A stretch of 64,000 nucleotides of DNA from Tritrichomonas musculus (lineage: Eukaryota > Parabasalia > Tritrichomonadida > Tritrichomonadidae): assembly GCA_039105265.1 (NCBI GenBank), contig JAPFFF010000003.1:8494001-8558000 (forward strand), in the 5' to 3' direction. The position numbers and the translations under genes are program-made. Of the stretch, positions 1-11,025 are shown one piece after another. Each line of letters begins with the position of its first letter. The first letter of the stretch is position 1. Under the pieces are notes generated by a model, which saw only the letters and a list, made by a program, of their open reading frames with translations, searched no databases and had not been told where the DNA came from.

Positions 1-2155
1 AATTTTATTAAAAAATTTAAAAATAAGATTATATTATAGAAAATTTTCTGTAGGATTCGATGTAAACGCAAATTGGATGGACTAATTAAAGTAAATCCCA
101 TGGAAAATACAAAAAGAATAGCATAGGAAAGCTTTAAAAAACTGTTAATCTGACATTCTCTATTTCTTAGGTAAGAACATAGGATGCAGACATGATTGCT
201 GAAACATGTTACCGATCAAGTTTTGCCACAATTTCATTCTTAAGAACTAAATTATTAACAAATTTCCAGTGTATGGGCTCCAGTTCTTTTGTTTTAGGAT
301 CATAAAAAAAGGAAAAGTCAAGATAATAAATATGAAGTAACCGATAAATTTTCTTTAAAATCAAACTTTTTACAGTTATTCGAAAACGGCATAAGTAGGT
401 TAGATAAAAGTTCGGGACTCGGTAAAAATTATGTAAAAATATAAAAAGATGCATCAATTTTTTAATTTACATGAATAATCTCAAAATATTATTCACCATT
501 TTTCTCCTATTTTTCTTTCAATTTATTCTCTCAAAAAGTTGAGACACAATCTCTCTTTCTACAATAAACTTGAATCAAAAACGATAAGACACTTCTGGTC
601 AAAATTGAATTAAATTTCACCATAGGTGTTTTATCGTTTTTGATTCAAGTTTATTAAATTTAAATCATCATCATTATTATTTATATTCCTATCTGTAATA
701 ATATTTTCGGTCTCTAAAGGCAGTTCCTAAGGGAATAATTAATTTTAACTTGAGATTGGAGGATAAAATATCTTAATATTGTATACATTTATTTTTCTCA
801 ATCATTTTTTATTCAAATATATTTTTCAATTGTAATTCAATATTTAATAAGAGTGTTTTCAAATGGTTTATTGAAAAATAAATAATTTATTTTGTTTATT
901 TTCCAGATTTCTTTTCTTATTTATAGATTAAAAAAGGAATTTTATATTTAAAATATTAATAGAAAAAGTTTTTTATAGATAACCACTATTGATGAAATGA
1001 TTTTTGTATAAATAAATTTCATGTCGAAAAATTTTTACTAATAATTGAAGAGCTAATATTTATAATTGACATTTAATCTGCGTAAAAATCTATTTTAAGG
1101 AATCAATCAATCTAATTATTTATTTTCTATATAAATATTTTCAAAAAACAATATTAATTATCTTTTTATTTGAAAGATTTAGACTTATTTCCATATTAAA
1201 ACTTGACCAATATTGCTTAACTTAATTAATTTTTTGTTAAAAATAAAAATGTTTTTTGTAATTCTTATCAAAATAAGTACTGAGATTTTTAACCTCAAAT
1301 CAAAAATATAGGTCTTATTTCTTATTGGAACACATAGTTAATTATGAATGTAAGGAAAATTTGAAAGAATAATGAATAAAAAAAGAATTTTACTAATAGT
1401 TTTTAATTACATAAATTCACTATTATTGTCAACCAATTGATGCGAATATGAAATCAAAAATGTAAATGAGTAAAAAAATCTGATTGAAATTATATTAATT
1501 TAGAAATACAATTTGGGCCTTTATGATACAATTATTTTAACAAGAATCAAAAATTCTAATTATAATAATCGAAATACAAACTAAAGATATATAAACTACA
1601 TAAAAAAACTTATTTTATACAAAATAATTTTTGAATTCATTTTGATGGTATACACATTTATAAAGTTTTCATATTTTTATGATAATATTTCCTAGCATGT
1701 GACAAAATTAGTAAATTAAATAAACCTAAAAAGCTAAGAGAAAATCAGGCTAATGCAAATATGGGAAAAATAAAAATATCGTTTATCATAAAATAAATTA
1801 TGTTTATAGAAAACATTAACTTTTTTTAAAATAAAGAACAGAATAAAAAATTAAATGCTATTTGCTGAAGATCTATCGAGAAACCGCTTGTATAAAATCA
1901 AATGAGTGAAAAAAATATAAACAGAAAAGCATACGTTTTTTTTTTTTTCGGTTTAAAATTTGATATTTATATAAAAAAATTTAACTTTCTTTTATCAAAA
2001 ATTGAAAGCTTAAAAAAATTTCAGTATAACGTGCATTTTTCTCTCATCAATATTGTATAAACTTTTCAATTTAATTGAGAAAATTTATTCAAATAATTTT
2101 AATTATTTCCTTAAAATTCTAATCAAAAAAAAATAATCTATCAAAAAAATAACAA
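1..2155. other. AT-rich region without a supported gene
   Basis: This is very AT-rich DNA with many homopolymer runs and no long open frame of convincing composition. A minus-strand frame at 209-454 (81 residues from its first ATG) has a plausible C-terminal half (motif YDPKTKELEP) and could be the eroded end of a gene, but nothing around it supports that. The only clear structure is the hairpin at 563-655. Confidence 0.6.
563..655. repeat. Short inverted repeat (hairpin element)
   Basis: Two 30-base arms at 563-592 and 626-655 are reverse complements with one mismatch, separated by 33 bases. The outer part of each arm reads AATAAACTTGAATC or its complement. It may be a solo hairpin left by a small inverted-repeat transposon. 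No target duplication is evident. Confidence 0.75.
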
Positions 2156-5100
2156 ATGCTATTAATCACTCTTATTGCATTAAAATTAAATTCTAAATTA
2201 ATACCTAGCATTAAAGAAAATTTCCCAAGCAAACAGAAAATACAAAATGGTAAGAACAACAAATGCGACGACGGATATTGTTTAGATTCAGATGGATTTT
2301 GCCGAGATAGCAACGACAATCAATTTTGTCTTGAATGCAAAACCCCCAAACAATGCTCAAAATGCAAAGATGGTTACGGCTTTGATCAATTAGACAAAAA
2401 TTCGAGTAAATGCATTAAATGTAATGAACATTGCCTTTTATGCTCCGAAAATGCAGATTTATGCGAAAAATGCGAACCAGGTTATTCCTTCAAAACTCAA
2501 TCAGGTGGAAAAGCAGGCAAATGCACCAAAGATAGTCCAAACAAATTTACCAATAATCATGACAAAAGTGCCACTTTTCTTGAAACTCAAGATATTGAAA
2601 ATTGCGAAGAATATAATGAAGATAGAACAGAATGTACCAAATGCAATGCCCCTTACGGTGTAAAAGATGGAAAGTGCGCAAATTGCTCCATTGCAAATTG
2701 TACAGACTGCACGACCAACGCAGACAGTTGTGAAAAGTGCGAGATAAGTCTTGGTGTAGACAAATCAGATGGCAACAAATGCAAGCCTTGCTCAGATAAT
2801 TGCGAAGACTGCTCAAGTGACGCTAATGTTTGCGCCATATGCGAAGATGGATTTGGCAAAAGTACAAATGAAGACGGAACAGTTGTTACATGCGTCAAAT
2901 GCATGGATAATTGCAATTTATGCCAAGAAGACCATTCTAGATGTGACCAATGCAACCCTGGCTTCGGCAAACTTCCAAACAGTAATCCTCCTAATTACGG
3001 ATGCAGTCCTTGCTCTGATACACACTGCGCATCTTGCCCTAATAACTATCAAGTATGCAACTCATGCAAAGAAGGTTATGGCGTAAAAGATGGCCACTGC
3101 GAAAAATGCAACATTGAAAACTGCGCAACATGCCCAGGTAACTCTAATGCGTGCGAAAAATGCATGCGTGGCTATGGCAAACACAATGGACAATGCGAAT
3201 TGTGCCAAAAAGAAAACTGTGTTGAATGCTATGATGACTATGAAACTTGTGAAGCATGCGTTGAAGGCTATGGCAGAGCCGACGATTTAGGATTAAACTT
3301 TTGTGCACCATGCGCTGTTCCTGGCTGCCTAAACTGCTCAAAAGATCATGAAAAGTGCGTTGGCTGCAATGCTACATACGGCATAATAGTCGTCGGAAAA
3401 GATAACATATGCATGAAGTGCAACTCTACAGATGAAAGCTGCAGTAATTGCGATGGCAACACTGATAAGTGCGAAGTTTGCCAGCCTGGTTTTGGACTAG
3501 AATACATCGCAGGCGTCAATCAGAAAAGATGCTTAAGATGTTTGGACGAAAACTGCATTGACTGCGGCGCCTATTTCAGAAACTGCTTAAGCTGCAAGCC
3601 TGGATACGGCTTTAATGATACAGAAACCAATTATCTTACTCGTAGATGCCTTGAATGCCAAGATTCTAACTGCGCTGATTGCAATGCTGACTATAAAAAA
3701 TGTAATGGCGCATGCGAAGAAAATTATGTTTTTGAAAACGGTCGTTGCAACATCTGCAAGGTTCCAAACTGCACAAAATGCTCAACGCATTCTAGCAATG
3801 TATGCAATGAATGCGCTGACGGCTATGGCCATAATGCAGCAAATCCAAGCCTATGCTTTGATTGCACAGCCCCAAATTGCGCAAAGTGCTCAAAAAATTC
3901 TGCTCAATGCGAAGAATGCGCAGATGGCTTTGGACTCAATTCAGCAGGTGAATGCGTGCCGTGCCAAACCGAAAACTGCACGAGGTGCGGAACTGACTAC
4001 TTGAAATGCACGCACTGCGAGTATGGCTTTGGCTTGTCAGAAGATGGCACGTGCACGAAATGCGAAGGAAACTGCTCAGTTTGCTCAACAAACAGCTCCG
4101 TCTGCCTCACCTGCTTAGATGGATACGGCATGTACATATTCCACGGTTTTAGGACCGGCGTGTGCTTCCAGTGCAGGCAAGAAAACTGCAACAGTTGCCT
4201 CGATGACAACACCAAATGCACAGATTGCGCCAACGGAACAGGCCTTTATTACGAATACGGCTTCAACACAGGCATATGCCAAGACTGCACAATCGAACAC
4301 TGCGCACTTTGTGCGGATGATAACACAAGATGCACTGCTTGTCTTGACGGCTTTGGACTTAATGAAACAGGACAATGCCAAGAGTGCCAAGATCCAAACT
4401 GCGCACAATGTGCAGAGAACTACACAATCTGCACTTCATGCAAAGACAACTATGGCTTGGACAAGACTGGAACATGCGTTGCATGCGACAAAAAATGCAA
4501 CAAGTGCCCAACAAACAATTCCTTCTGTAACGAGTGCCATGGTGGCTTTGGCCTGAATTACACTGAAGAAGGCAGCAGCACTGGAACATGCCACAGATGC
4601 ACTGATGAACAGTGCGGCAATTGCGCCGAAAATTACACAGCTTGCATTAAATGCAATCGTGGCTTTGGCTTCGACGAGAACGGAACTTGTGTTTCATGTG
4701 CTGACAACTGCGACGAATGCTTCGAAAATTATACAGTTTGCACTACATGCAAGTACGGAAGTGGCCTGATAAGTTCAACTTCTGGCATCTGCCGTACTTG
4801 CAGAGATACGAACTGCGTCAGATGCAACGATGACTACAAGAACTGCACCCAATGCTTCACAGGATTCGGATTTGATATCGCTTATGATGACAACATTAAA
4901 TGCACACGATGCTCTGTTCCAAACTGCCAAACATGCGCTGAAAACTACTCTGTATGCGAGTCCTGCATCTTTGGCTACACACTGACGAGGGAAGGAACTT
5001 GCGTGAACTGCAACATTCCAAACTGCGAGAAATGCAACATGTACAATCACAATATTTGTGACCGTTGCCTGCCTGGCTTTGGATTCAACGCCACACGAAG

Positions 5101-8100
5101 CGAATGCGTGCCATGCAACGATTCACAGTGCACAGATTGCAGTGACAATTACACGCAGTGCACCGCATGCAAGGATGGATACGGCGTAAACACGACTGAC
5201 ACCGATTTTGGTACATGTACTCATTGTGAAGGTTTTTGTTCAAAGTGCAGCAAAGATTATACTCATTGTGACGAATGCGCATCAGGATATTTTCTCAATT
5301 CACAGAATGAATGCTCGAAATGCGCTACTACCAATTGCAAACTTTGCAAACTTGATCAATATACAGACCAACAAATTTGTATAGCTTGTAAAGATGGCTA
5401 TTATTTGGATGGCACAAAATGCATAAGACAGCCTGCAAAGCCTACTATTGACAATTGCACATTTATCTTGAATGCAACAGCCTGCGCAAAATGTAATGAA
5501 GGCTATGGCGTAAACAAGACTGACTACACGTGCGTCAGATGCTCCTCCAGCGACTGCACAGAGTGTCCTTACGATTACAATAATTGCACTGTCTGCAAGA
5601 GCGGTTTTGGTGTCCAGTACAAAATTGGTATCAGCACTGGACTGTGCGTGAAATGCGCCGATCCGAACTGCGTCAACTGCAACACTGACTCCTCGCACTG
5701 CTACGAATGCGACGAGAATCATGGACTTCTCCACCACGAAGATCACTCGTACGGAAGGTGCGTTTCGTGCCAGGACGCAACATGCAAGAAATGCCAGGAC
5801 AACTCAATTAAGTGCGAAGAGTGCAATGATGGCTACGGCTTCGTCTTCAATCAAGACGGCGAGAACAGCTACACGTGCGCGCAGTGTCCAGAAAACTGCA
5901 AGAACTGCAAGGCAAACCACACACAGTGCCTGACATGCAACGACGACTACGGCAAGATCACACTCGAGGACGGCTCAGTGCACTGCAAGAAATGCGATGA
6001 GAACTGCTATAAATGCTCTGAAAACGCCACCAAGTGCGACGGTTGTAAAAGCGGGTCTGGTCCTGTCATTGTGAACGGCGAGGACACCGGAAGATGCGCA
6101 AAGTGCCCTCTAAATTGCGCAAACTGCGATGTTGATTCATCTAATTGCACAGAATGCAGTACTGGATATGGCTTTGTCCTCGATGACTTCGGAAACAGGA
6201 CAGGACTGTGCGGGATCTGCCCCGGCAACTGCAACTGCACAATCTCAACAGAGTGCTCAACATGCCATGACCAATACGGGCCACTCTATGTGAACGGACA
6301 GAAAACTGGAATTTGCGCAAAGTGCTCCAATCACTGTAACAAGTGCTCAGGCAATTCGGCTATTTGTGAAGAATGCGAGAAAGGCTGGGGATACTCCTCT
6401 GAATACAAAACGTGCAATAGATGCACTGACCTTAATTGTGACGTGTGCGATGAAGTCATCGGCACTTGCACCAAGTGCCATGAAGGCTATGGACTCGTTC
6501 TTGGCACAGGCACGTGCAAGAAGTGTCCCGATCATTGCAATGACTGCTCAGATGACGCAAACATTTGCAACGAGTGCGAGATTGGCTATGCATATTACAT
6601 CTACCACGCCACAATTGACAGGACGTGCCACAAGTGCCCAGACAACTGCTACAACTGCTCCCGTTCCTCAATGTGCGTTGAATGCAAAGATGGTTACGGA
6701 CTTGTTCTAAGAAGAGGCAGCCCAACAGGGCAGTGTGATTTATGCCCCGATAACTGCGAAAACTGCGCCAGTGACCGTTCATCATGCGCTGTATGTAAAA
6801 GCGGCTTCGGTTTTCGACAGGGCACTAGAATATGCGAAAAGTGCACTGATGAACATTGCCAAAACTGCGCAAACAACAAGGACATTTGCGAAGGAAGTTG
6901 CTGGCATGGATATGAGTTGAGGGATGGCAAGTGCAATCAACTTCAAAATAACTGTGCTGATCTTGACTGCGAAAAATGCAACGATGGATATGGCTTTGAA
7001 TATGGCATAAACGGCCATAAGACAGGCAGATGCTGGCCATGCAAAGGTGGCTGCAATTCATGCAGTGAAGACTACACAAGGTGCTCACAATGCCCTCAAA
7101 ACTCTGGCTTCATTATCAAAGATAAAGCCAACACTTACACGTGTGGACTGTGCCCAGAAAACTGCACAAGCTGCATCATCACACAAAACGATGAAAACAA
7201 AGTCTATCGTTGCACAAGCTGCATTGAAAAGAATGGCCTAATGGTCAATAACTCAGACATTGTCTGCGCATCTTGCACAGACAACTGCGATGAGTGTGCA
7301 ATGGACAACCAGCTCTGCACGAGCTGCGAAGAAGAATACGGATTCAATCCCACTGCTAACAACAAGCGTGAATGCAAGAAGTGCTCAGAAAACTGTGCTG
7401 ATTGCAGGTACAACAGCTCGCACTGCACTGCATGCAAGCCTGGCTACGGACTGGACGACAACGTGTGCAAGAAGTGCTCCGATCCATTCTGCGAGAGCTG
7501 CTTTGATAACTACTCATTTTGCACTCAATGCAACTCGAGCTCAGGCCTGATATTCAGCCCACAAACTGGCGCAAGCACGGGAACATGCAGCGGATGCCCC
7601 GAAAACTGCACTGAGTGCTCATATGACCACAACTCGTGCACAAAATGCGATGATAGATACGGTAAGTATGTCGAACCTGAGACAAACAACGTGAGATGCC
7701 GCCTGTGCGATGATACACACTGCTCACAATGCAGCAACGACTACTCCGTCTGCACGCAGTGCCCAAGCGGCTATTTCTTGGAAATATCAAGTGGAAGATG
7801 CGAAGAGATTCAAGACATGAACTGCGCTGATTACAATTCAGCAAATCACCAATGCCAACAGTGCATTATTGGATACGGATTTATTATTGATGACCAGGGA
7901 ATCAACACTGGAAAATGCGAGTCTTGCCCTAAGAATTGCACAACTTGCTTTTATAACTCAAAGATTTGCATGTCTTGCCTTCCTGGATACGGCATAAATA
8001 ATGAAAACGATCACTGCGAGTTCTGTCCAGATAACTGCCAGCACTGCTCAACAAGCACTACTTGCGATAGCTGCGAGGACCATTACGGCTTCATCGTTGA

Positions 8101-9508
8101 AGATGGAGTCAGAACTGACAAGTGTGAAAGATGCCCGGCAAACTGCGAGAGCTGCGACAATGACTCCTCAAGATGCACTCAATGCGAGTCTGGCTACGGC
8201 TTCTTTGTCAACGAGAGCGTCTTAACAAACCAGTGCGTCAGGTGCCCAGACAACTGCAAGTCGTGCCACAACTCAACCATCTGCAATGTCTGCAATGAAG
8301 GATCCGGCTTCATTCTTAACCAGAACGGAGAGAGCACAGGACAGTGCTCCTCTTGCCCCGACCGAAACTGCGAGAACTGCAGGACAAACTCGTCTGAATG
8401 CGAGTCGTGCAAATACGGATTCTACCTCGACGACAACCACTGCACAGCCTGCCCGGCAAACTGCACGTCATGCAGCAGTCCACAGTCATGCAACGGATGC
8501 AAGGACGGCTTCGGGCTCATCAAAGGACAGTGCGTGAAGTGCCGCATAGAGAACTGCACCAAATGCAACGACAACGCAGAACGATGCACAGAATGCGTGC
8601 CTGATTACGGAGTCCTCACTCATCCCGAGACTGGCGCACAGCAGTGCTACAGGTGCCACATGAAAGGATGCACAAAATGCACCGAAGTGTTTGGCGAAAC
8701 TTGCGATCAGTGCTCTTCAGGATACGGATTAAATAAAGACGGAACGTGCACGGAATGCAGCGTATCAAATTGCGCCGTATGCTCCAGCGACAATTTACAA
8801 TGCGATCAGTGCAACGAAGGCTTCGCATATGATCATAACAGCAAAAGATGCACAAAATGCAAAGAAAACTGCCTTTCGTGCGCCGTTGGCTCAGTATGCT
8901 ACCAATGCGCCGACGGTTACGGCCCTGTGATGATCGGCGGCGTTTCGAACGGCGAGTGCCTTGAATGCGAAGATAAGAATTGCAATTCATGCAGCAACAA
9001 CTACAAGGAGTGCGACACTTGCAAGCCACAATACGGATTCGATAGAAGCACAAACGAAAAGCGTTGCATTCAGTGCAGCACGCTGAATTGCTCTGAATGC
9101 GGCCTCGACGCGACCGTTTGTAATAAATGCGACGATCATTATAGATTGAATAAAACTGAGGATGGATTATTTACATGCATCAACTGTGAAGATATGAACT
9201 GCATCGATTGTTCAGGAAATGAGTCAATTTGCATTACATGTGATACCGGATTTAATATCAGTTTCGTCGAAGAGGATGAAAGGGTAATTTGCATACCTCT
9301 TGAGAAGGCAGCTCAAGAAAAAAGTTCAGGCGGCTTGAAACCTGGCGTTATAGCTGCAATCGTAATCGTATGTATCATTGTTGTGGCAGCAGTGATCATC
9401 TTGGTTTTGTACTTCGTAGTCTTCAAGAATAGAAACGCAGTGGCAGTGGCTAGCCGTATGGAATACTCTAATGATTCTGAATGGGATATTAGACCTGACA
9501 ATTTTTAA
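2156..9508 (+). CDS. Giant cysteine-rich repeat surface protein, type I membrane
   Basis: The 2450-residue protein starts at the first ATG with a short hydrophobic segment (residues 1-16) that can act as a signal peptide. It is then filled almost to the end by about fifty units of roughly 45 residues. The units follow the pattern CxxC, NCxxC, CxxCxxGYG, as in furin-like or growth-factor-receptor cysteine-rich repeats and Giardia-type variant surface proteins. One membrane span (about 2398-2423) precedes a 27-residue cytoplasmic tail ending in PDNF. Many units contain NCS or NCT, which are N-glycosylation sequons placed on a repeat cysteine. The expected location is the cell surface, with the repeats outside and disulphide-linked or metal-binding; the ligand is unknown. 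Codons are much richer in G and C than the flanking DNA, strongest around 5.6-6.3 kb and 8.0-8.7 kb. The stop is followed by A (TAAA), the form proposed as a poly(A) signal in Trichomonas. Family membership is confident; the role is not known. Confidence 0.9.
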   Translation: MLLITLIALKLNSKLIPSIKENFPSKQKIQNGKNNKCDDGYCLDSDGFCRDSNDNQFCLECKTPKQCSKCKDGYGFDQLDKNSSKCIKCNEHCLLCSENADLCEKCEPGYSFKTQSGGKAGKCTKDSPNKFTNNHDKSATFLETQDIENCEEYNEDRTECTKCNAPYGVKDGKCANCSIANCTDCTTNADSCEKCEISLGVDKSDGNKCKPCSDNCEDCSSDANVCAICEDGFGKSTNEDGTVVTCVKCMDNCNLCQEDHSRCDQCNPGFGKLPNSNPPNYGCSPCSDTHCASCPNNYQVCNSCKEGYGVKDGHCEKCNIENCATCPGNSNACEKCMRGYGKHNGQCELCQKENCVECYDDYETCEACVEGYGRADDLGLNFCAPCAVPGCLNCSKDHEKCVGCNATYGIIVVGKDNICMKCNSTDESCSNCDGNTDKCEVCQPGFGLEYIAGVNQKRCLRCLDENCIDCGAYFRNCLSCKPGYGFNDTETNYLTRRCLECQDSNCADCNADYKKCNGACEENYVFENGRCNICKVPNCTKCSTHSSNVCNECADGYGHNAANPSLCFDCTAPNCAKCSKNSAQCEECADGFGLNSAGECVPCQTENCTRCGTDYLKCTHCEYGFGLSEDGTCTKCEGNCSVCSTNSSVCLTCLDGYGMYIFHGFRTGVCFQCRQENCNSCLDDNTKCTDCANGTGLYYEYGFNTGICQDCTIEHCALCADDNTRCTACLDGFGLNETGQCQECQDPNCAQCAENYTICTSCKDNYGLDKTGTCVACDKKCNKCPTNNSFCNECHGGFGLNYTEEGSSTGTCHRCTDEQCGNCAENYTACIKCNRGFGFDENGTCVSCADNCDECFENYTVCTTCKYGSGLISSTSGICRTCRDTNCVRCNDDYKNCTQCFTGFGFDIAYDDNIKCTRCSVPNCQTCAENYSVCESCIFGYTLTREGTCVNCNIPNCEKCNMYNHNICDRCLPGFGFNATRSECVPCNDSQCTDCSDNYTQCTACKDGYGVNTTDTDFGTCTHCEGFCSKCSKDYTHCDECASGYFLNSQNECSKCATTNCKLCKLDQYTDQQICIACKDGYYLDGTKCIRQPAKPTIDNCTFILNATACAKCNEGYGVNKTDYTCVRCSSSDCTECPYDYNNCTVCKSGFGVQYKIGISTGLCVKCADPNCVNCNTDSSHCYECDENHGLLHHEDHSYGRCVSCQDATCKKCQDNSIKCEECNDGYGFVFNQDGENSYTCAQCPENCKNCKANHTQCLTCNDDYGKITLEDGSVHCKKCDENCYKCSENATKCDGCKSGSGPVIVNGEDTGRCAKCPLNCANCDVDSSNCTECSTGYGFVLDDFGNRTGLCGICPGNCNCTISTECSTCHDQYGPLYVNGQKTGICAKCSNHCNKCSGNSAICEECEKGWGYSSEYKTCNRCTDLNCDVCDEVIGTCTKCHEGYGLVLGTGTCKKCPDHCNDCSDDANICNECEIGYAYYIYHATIDRTCHKCPDNCYNCSRSSMCVECKDGYGLVLRRGSPTGQCDLCPDNCENCASDRSSCAVCKSGFGFRQGTRICEKCTDEHCQNCANNKDICEGSCWHGYELRDGKCNQLQNNCADLDCEKCNDGYGFEYGINGHKTGRCWPCKGGCNSCSEDYTRCSQCPQNSGFIIKDKANTYTCGLCPENCTSCIITQNDENKVYRCTSCIEKNGLMVNNSDIVCASCTDNCDECAMDNQLCTSCEEEYGFNPTANNKRECKKCSENCADCRYNSSHCTACKPGYGLDDNVCKKCSDPFCESCFDNYSFCTQCNSSSGLIFSPQTGASTGTCSGCPENCTECSYDHNSCTKCDDRYGKYVEPETNNVRCRLCDDTHCSQCSNDYSVCTQCPSGYFLEISSGRCEEIQDMNCADYNSANHQCQQCIIGYGFIIDDQGINTGKCESCPKNCTTCFYNSKICMSCLPGYGINNENDHCEFCPDNCQHCSTSTTCDSCEDHYGFIVEDGVRTDKCERCPANCESCDNDSSRCTQCESGYGFFVNESVLTNQCVRCPDNCKSCHNSTICNVCNEGSGFILNQNGESTGQCSSCPDRNCENCRTNSSECESCKYGFYLDDNHCTACPANCTSCSSPQSCNGCKDGFGLIKGQCVKCRIENCTKCNDNAERCTECVPDYGVLTHPETGAQQCYRCHMKGCTKCTEVFGETCDQCSSGYGLNKDGTCTECSVSNCAVCSSDNLQCDQCNEGFAYDHNSKRCTKCKENCLSCAVGSVCYQCADGYGPVMIGGVSNGECLECEDKNCNSCSNNYKECDTCKPQYGFDRSTNEKRCIQCSTLNCSECGLDATVCNKCDDHYRLNKTEDGLFTCINCEDMNCIDCSGNESICITCDTGFNISFVEEDERVICIPLEKAAQEKSSGGLKPGVIAAIVIVCIIVVAAVIILVLYFVVFKNRNAVAVASRMEYSNDSEWDIRPDNF

Positions 9509-9927
9509 AGGTTGATCAATGAACTTCTATTATATCCCCTTCAATTTATAATGTTATTTTTTAAAAAAAATAAAAAAAAAACTTAAAAAATAATTTTCTA
9601 AAAGGAAATTCTAATGATTGATATTTTATTAATTTTTTTTTTTTTTTTTATACTATTTTTCATCAATAAATTCATTTAATACAGACTAAAGGTTATTATT
9701 TATAGACTTGATTTATTATTTTTTGAGATTTAATCTAATAAGAATTAATTCTTATTATATAAAATTGCATTTTTATGAAGGAATAATTTGATTGATAATT
9801 TCAAATAATATATTTTTTGATCAATTATAGATTTTCTCAAGTGGATATCGCAGAAAACTTATTTCGAAAAAATTTTAATATCCGTTAAATATAAAAATTT
9901 TTAAGTTCACCTTATTTTACTAATAAA
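9509..9927. other. Intergenic spacer
   Basis: AT-rich spacer with a 15-T run near 9635-9650. No gene or repeat structure is seen. Confidence 0.6.
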
Positions 9928-10314
9928 ATGGAGGATAACACCCAAACCGAAGTTCAAATCAGTGACAGTGAAGACAAACACTCTTGCCTACTCAGTAAAA
10001 CAATATATAAAAGCTGGAAAGAAGATGCTAATAAGTTCTTTAGTAAAGAAGATGCTAATGAAAATAATCAAGAAAGCGAAGAACTTAAATTATTCCATCC
10101 AGATGCTCCATTACACAGATTAAGTGATATACTCAGAAAGAAGCTTGATATTAATAAAGACGAAAATGTATTAATTGAAGAGGAAGAAGAAGATGTTGGA
10201 GAAGAAAAAACAAACCCATCAGTACCTCGAGCCCCTCTTTCAAATAAACTTATCGATCAATTTCCTCAGATTTTCAAAAAAGGTTATTCTGCATATATCA
10301 ACTCCCAAGAATAA
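9928..10314 (+). CDS. Small acidic hypothetical protein
   Basis: The 128-residue protein is not recognised. It starts at a clear ATG. Its N-terminal half is polar and acidic and has a repeated KEDAN motif (about residues 31-50). A run of glutamates (EEEEEDVGEE) lies near residue 88. The C-terminal third (NKLIDQFPQIFKKGYSAYI) is amphipathic and could form a short helix. There is no signal peptide, membrane span or CaaX end. Composition and in-frame codon use look like the neighbouring genes, so it is probably real. It could be a small regulatory or inhibitor-type protein; no family can be named. Confidence 0.6.
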   Translation: MEDNTQTEVQISDSEDKHSCLLSKTIYKSWKEDANKFFSKEDANENNQESEELKLFHPDAPLHRLSDILRKKLDINKDENVLIEEEEEDVGEEKTNPSVPRAPLSNKLIDQFPQIFKKGYSAYINSQE

Positions 10315-11025
10315 TTATTTGCAAGGAAAATGCCAATTGATTTACACTATGTTTTCATTTAGGAAGGTTTATTAATAAATTTGTAAACTAATTACAATCT
10401 TTGATTTTTCAAATTTATTTATCCTAACCGTTAAACTTTATTATACATAATATATCAAAAATATGAAATACATAGTCCGAAAATCAGTATATCAATTATT
10501 GTTTTTTTAAATTGATTTCTATGATAATTCTTTTTTATTTATTAAAATAAAAATATGTAAAATTAATTAGAGGTATAGGCAGCATGATGTTTTAGAATTC
10601 AGTTTCTAATTTTACGTTTCTTATGCAAGATTACAATTAATCTATTGCATAAGAAACTGAAATATTCAAATTTCAGAAAAATTAGTTTTTCTTTTTCAAT
10701 CGTGTAAAAATAAAATTGAGGATTTGTACGTTTAGCATTGAAATATCATTAATTTTTATAAAATAATTATAAATCCGCAAATTGAAATAAAAATATATAA
10801 TTATTTATTATTAAATAAATATTATGATGATTTTTTTAATTAAAAATACATTTAAAAATCTTAAAATACAATTATTAATTGAGATAAAACTGAATTCTAC
10901 TTAATGAAAGAATTTATTGCTTATTTAAAAAATATCATATTGTTTCAAAAAATGAAAAGCACAGCCAAATACAATCACAAAATTATCTTATCAATTTAAA
11001 TTCTATCGAATTAATAAATTAGTGA
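10315..11025. other. Intergenic region with a small inverted repeat
   Basis: AT-rich 5' region of the CK1-type kinase gene. A perfect 13-base inverted repeat lies at 10616-10628 and 10645-10657 (GTTTCTTATGCAA and complement, 16-base loop). A TCACA word at 10975-10979 is a weak initiator candidate, 49 bases before the next ATG. Confidence 0.5.

Noticed and set aside
209-454. 81-residue minus-strand frame
   Set aside because: Its first half is hydrophobic and AT-driven; only the last 35 residues look like protein. No promoter word or family match, so not called as a gene.
2156-9508. Bacterial-type or laterally acquired gene because of high GC
   Set aside because: The raised GC follows the Cys/Gly/Asp-rich repeat composition and host-style codons; signal peptide, membrane anchor and tail are those of a eukaryotic surface protein.
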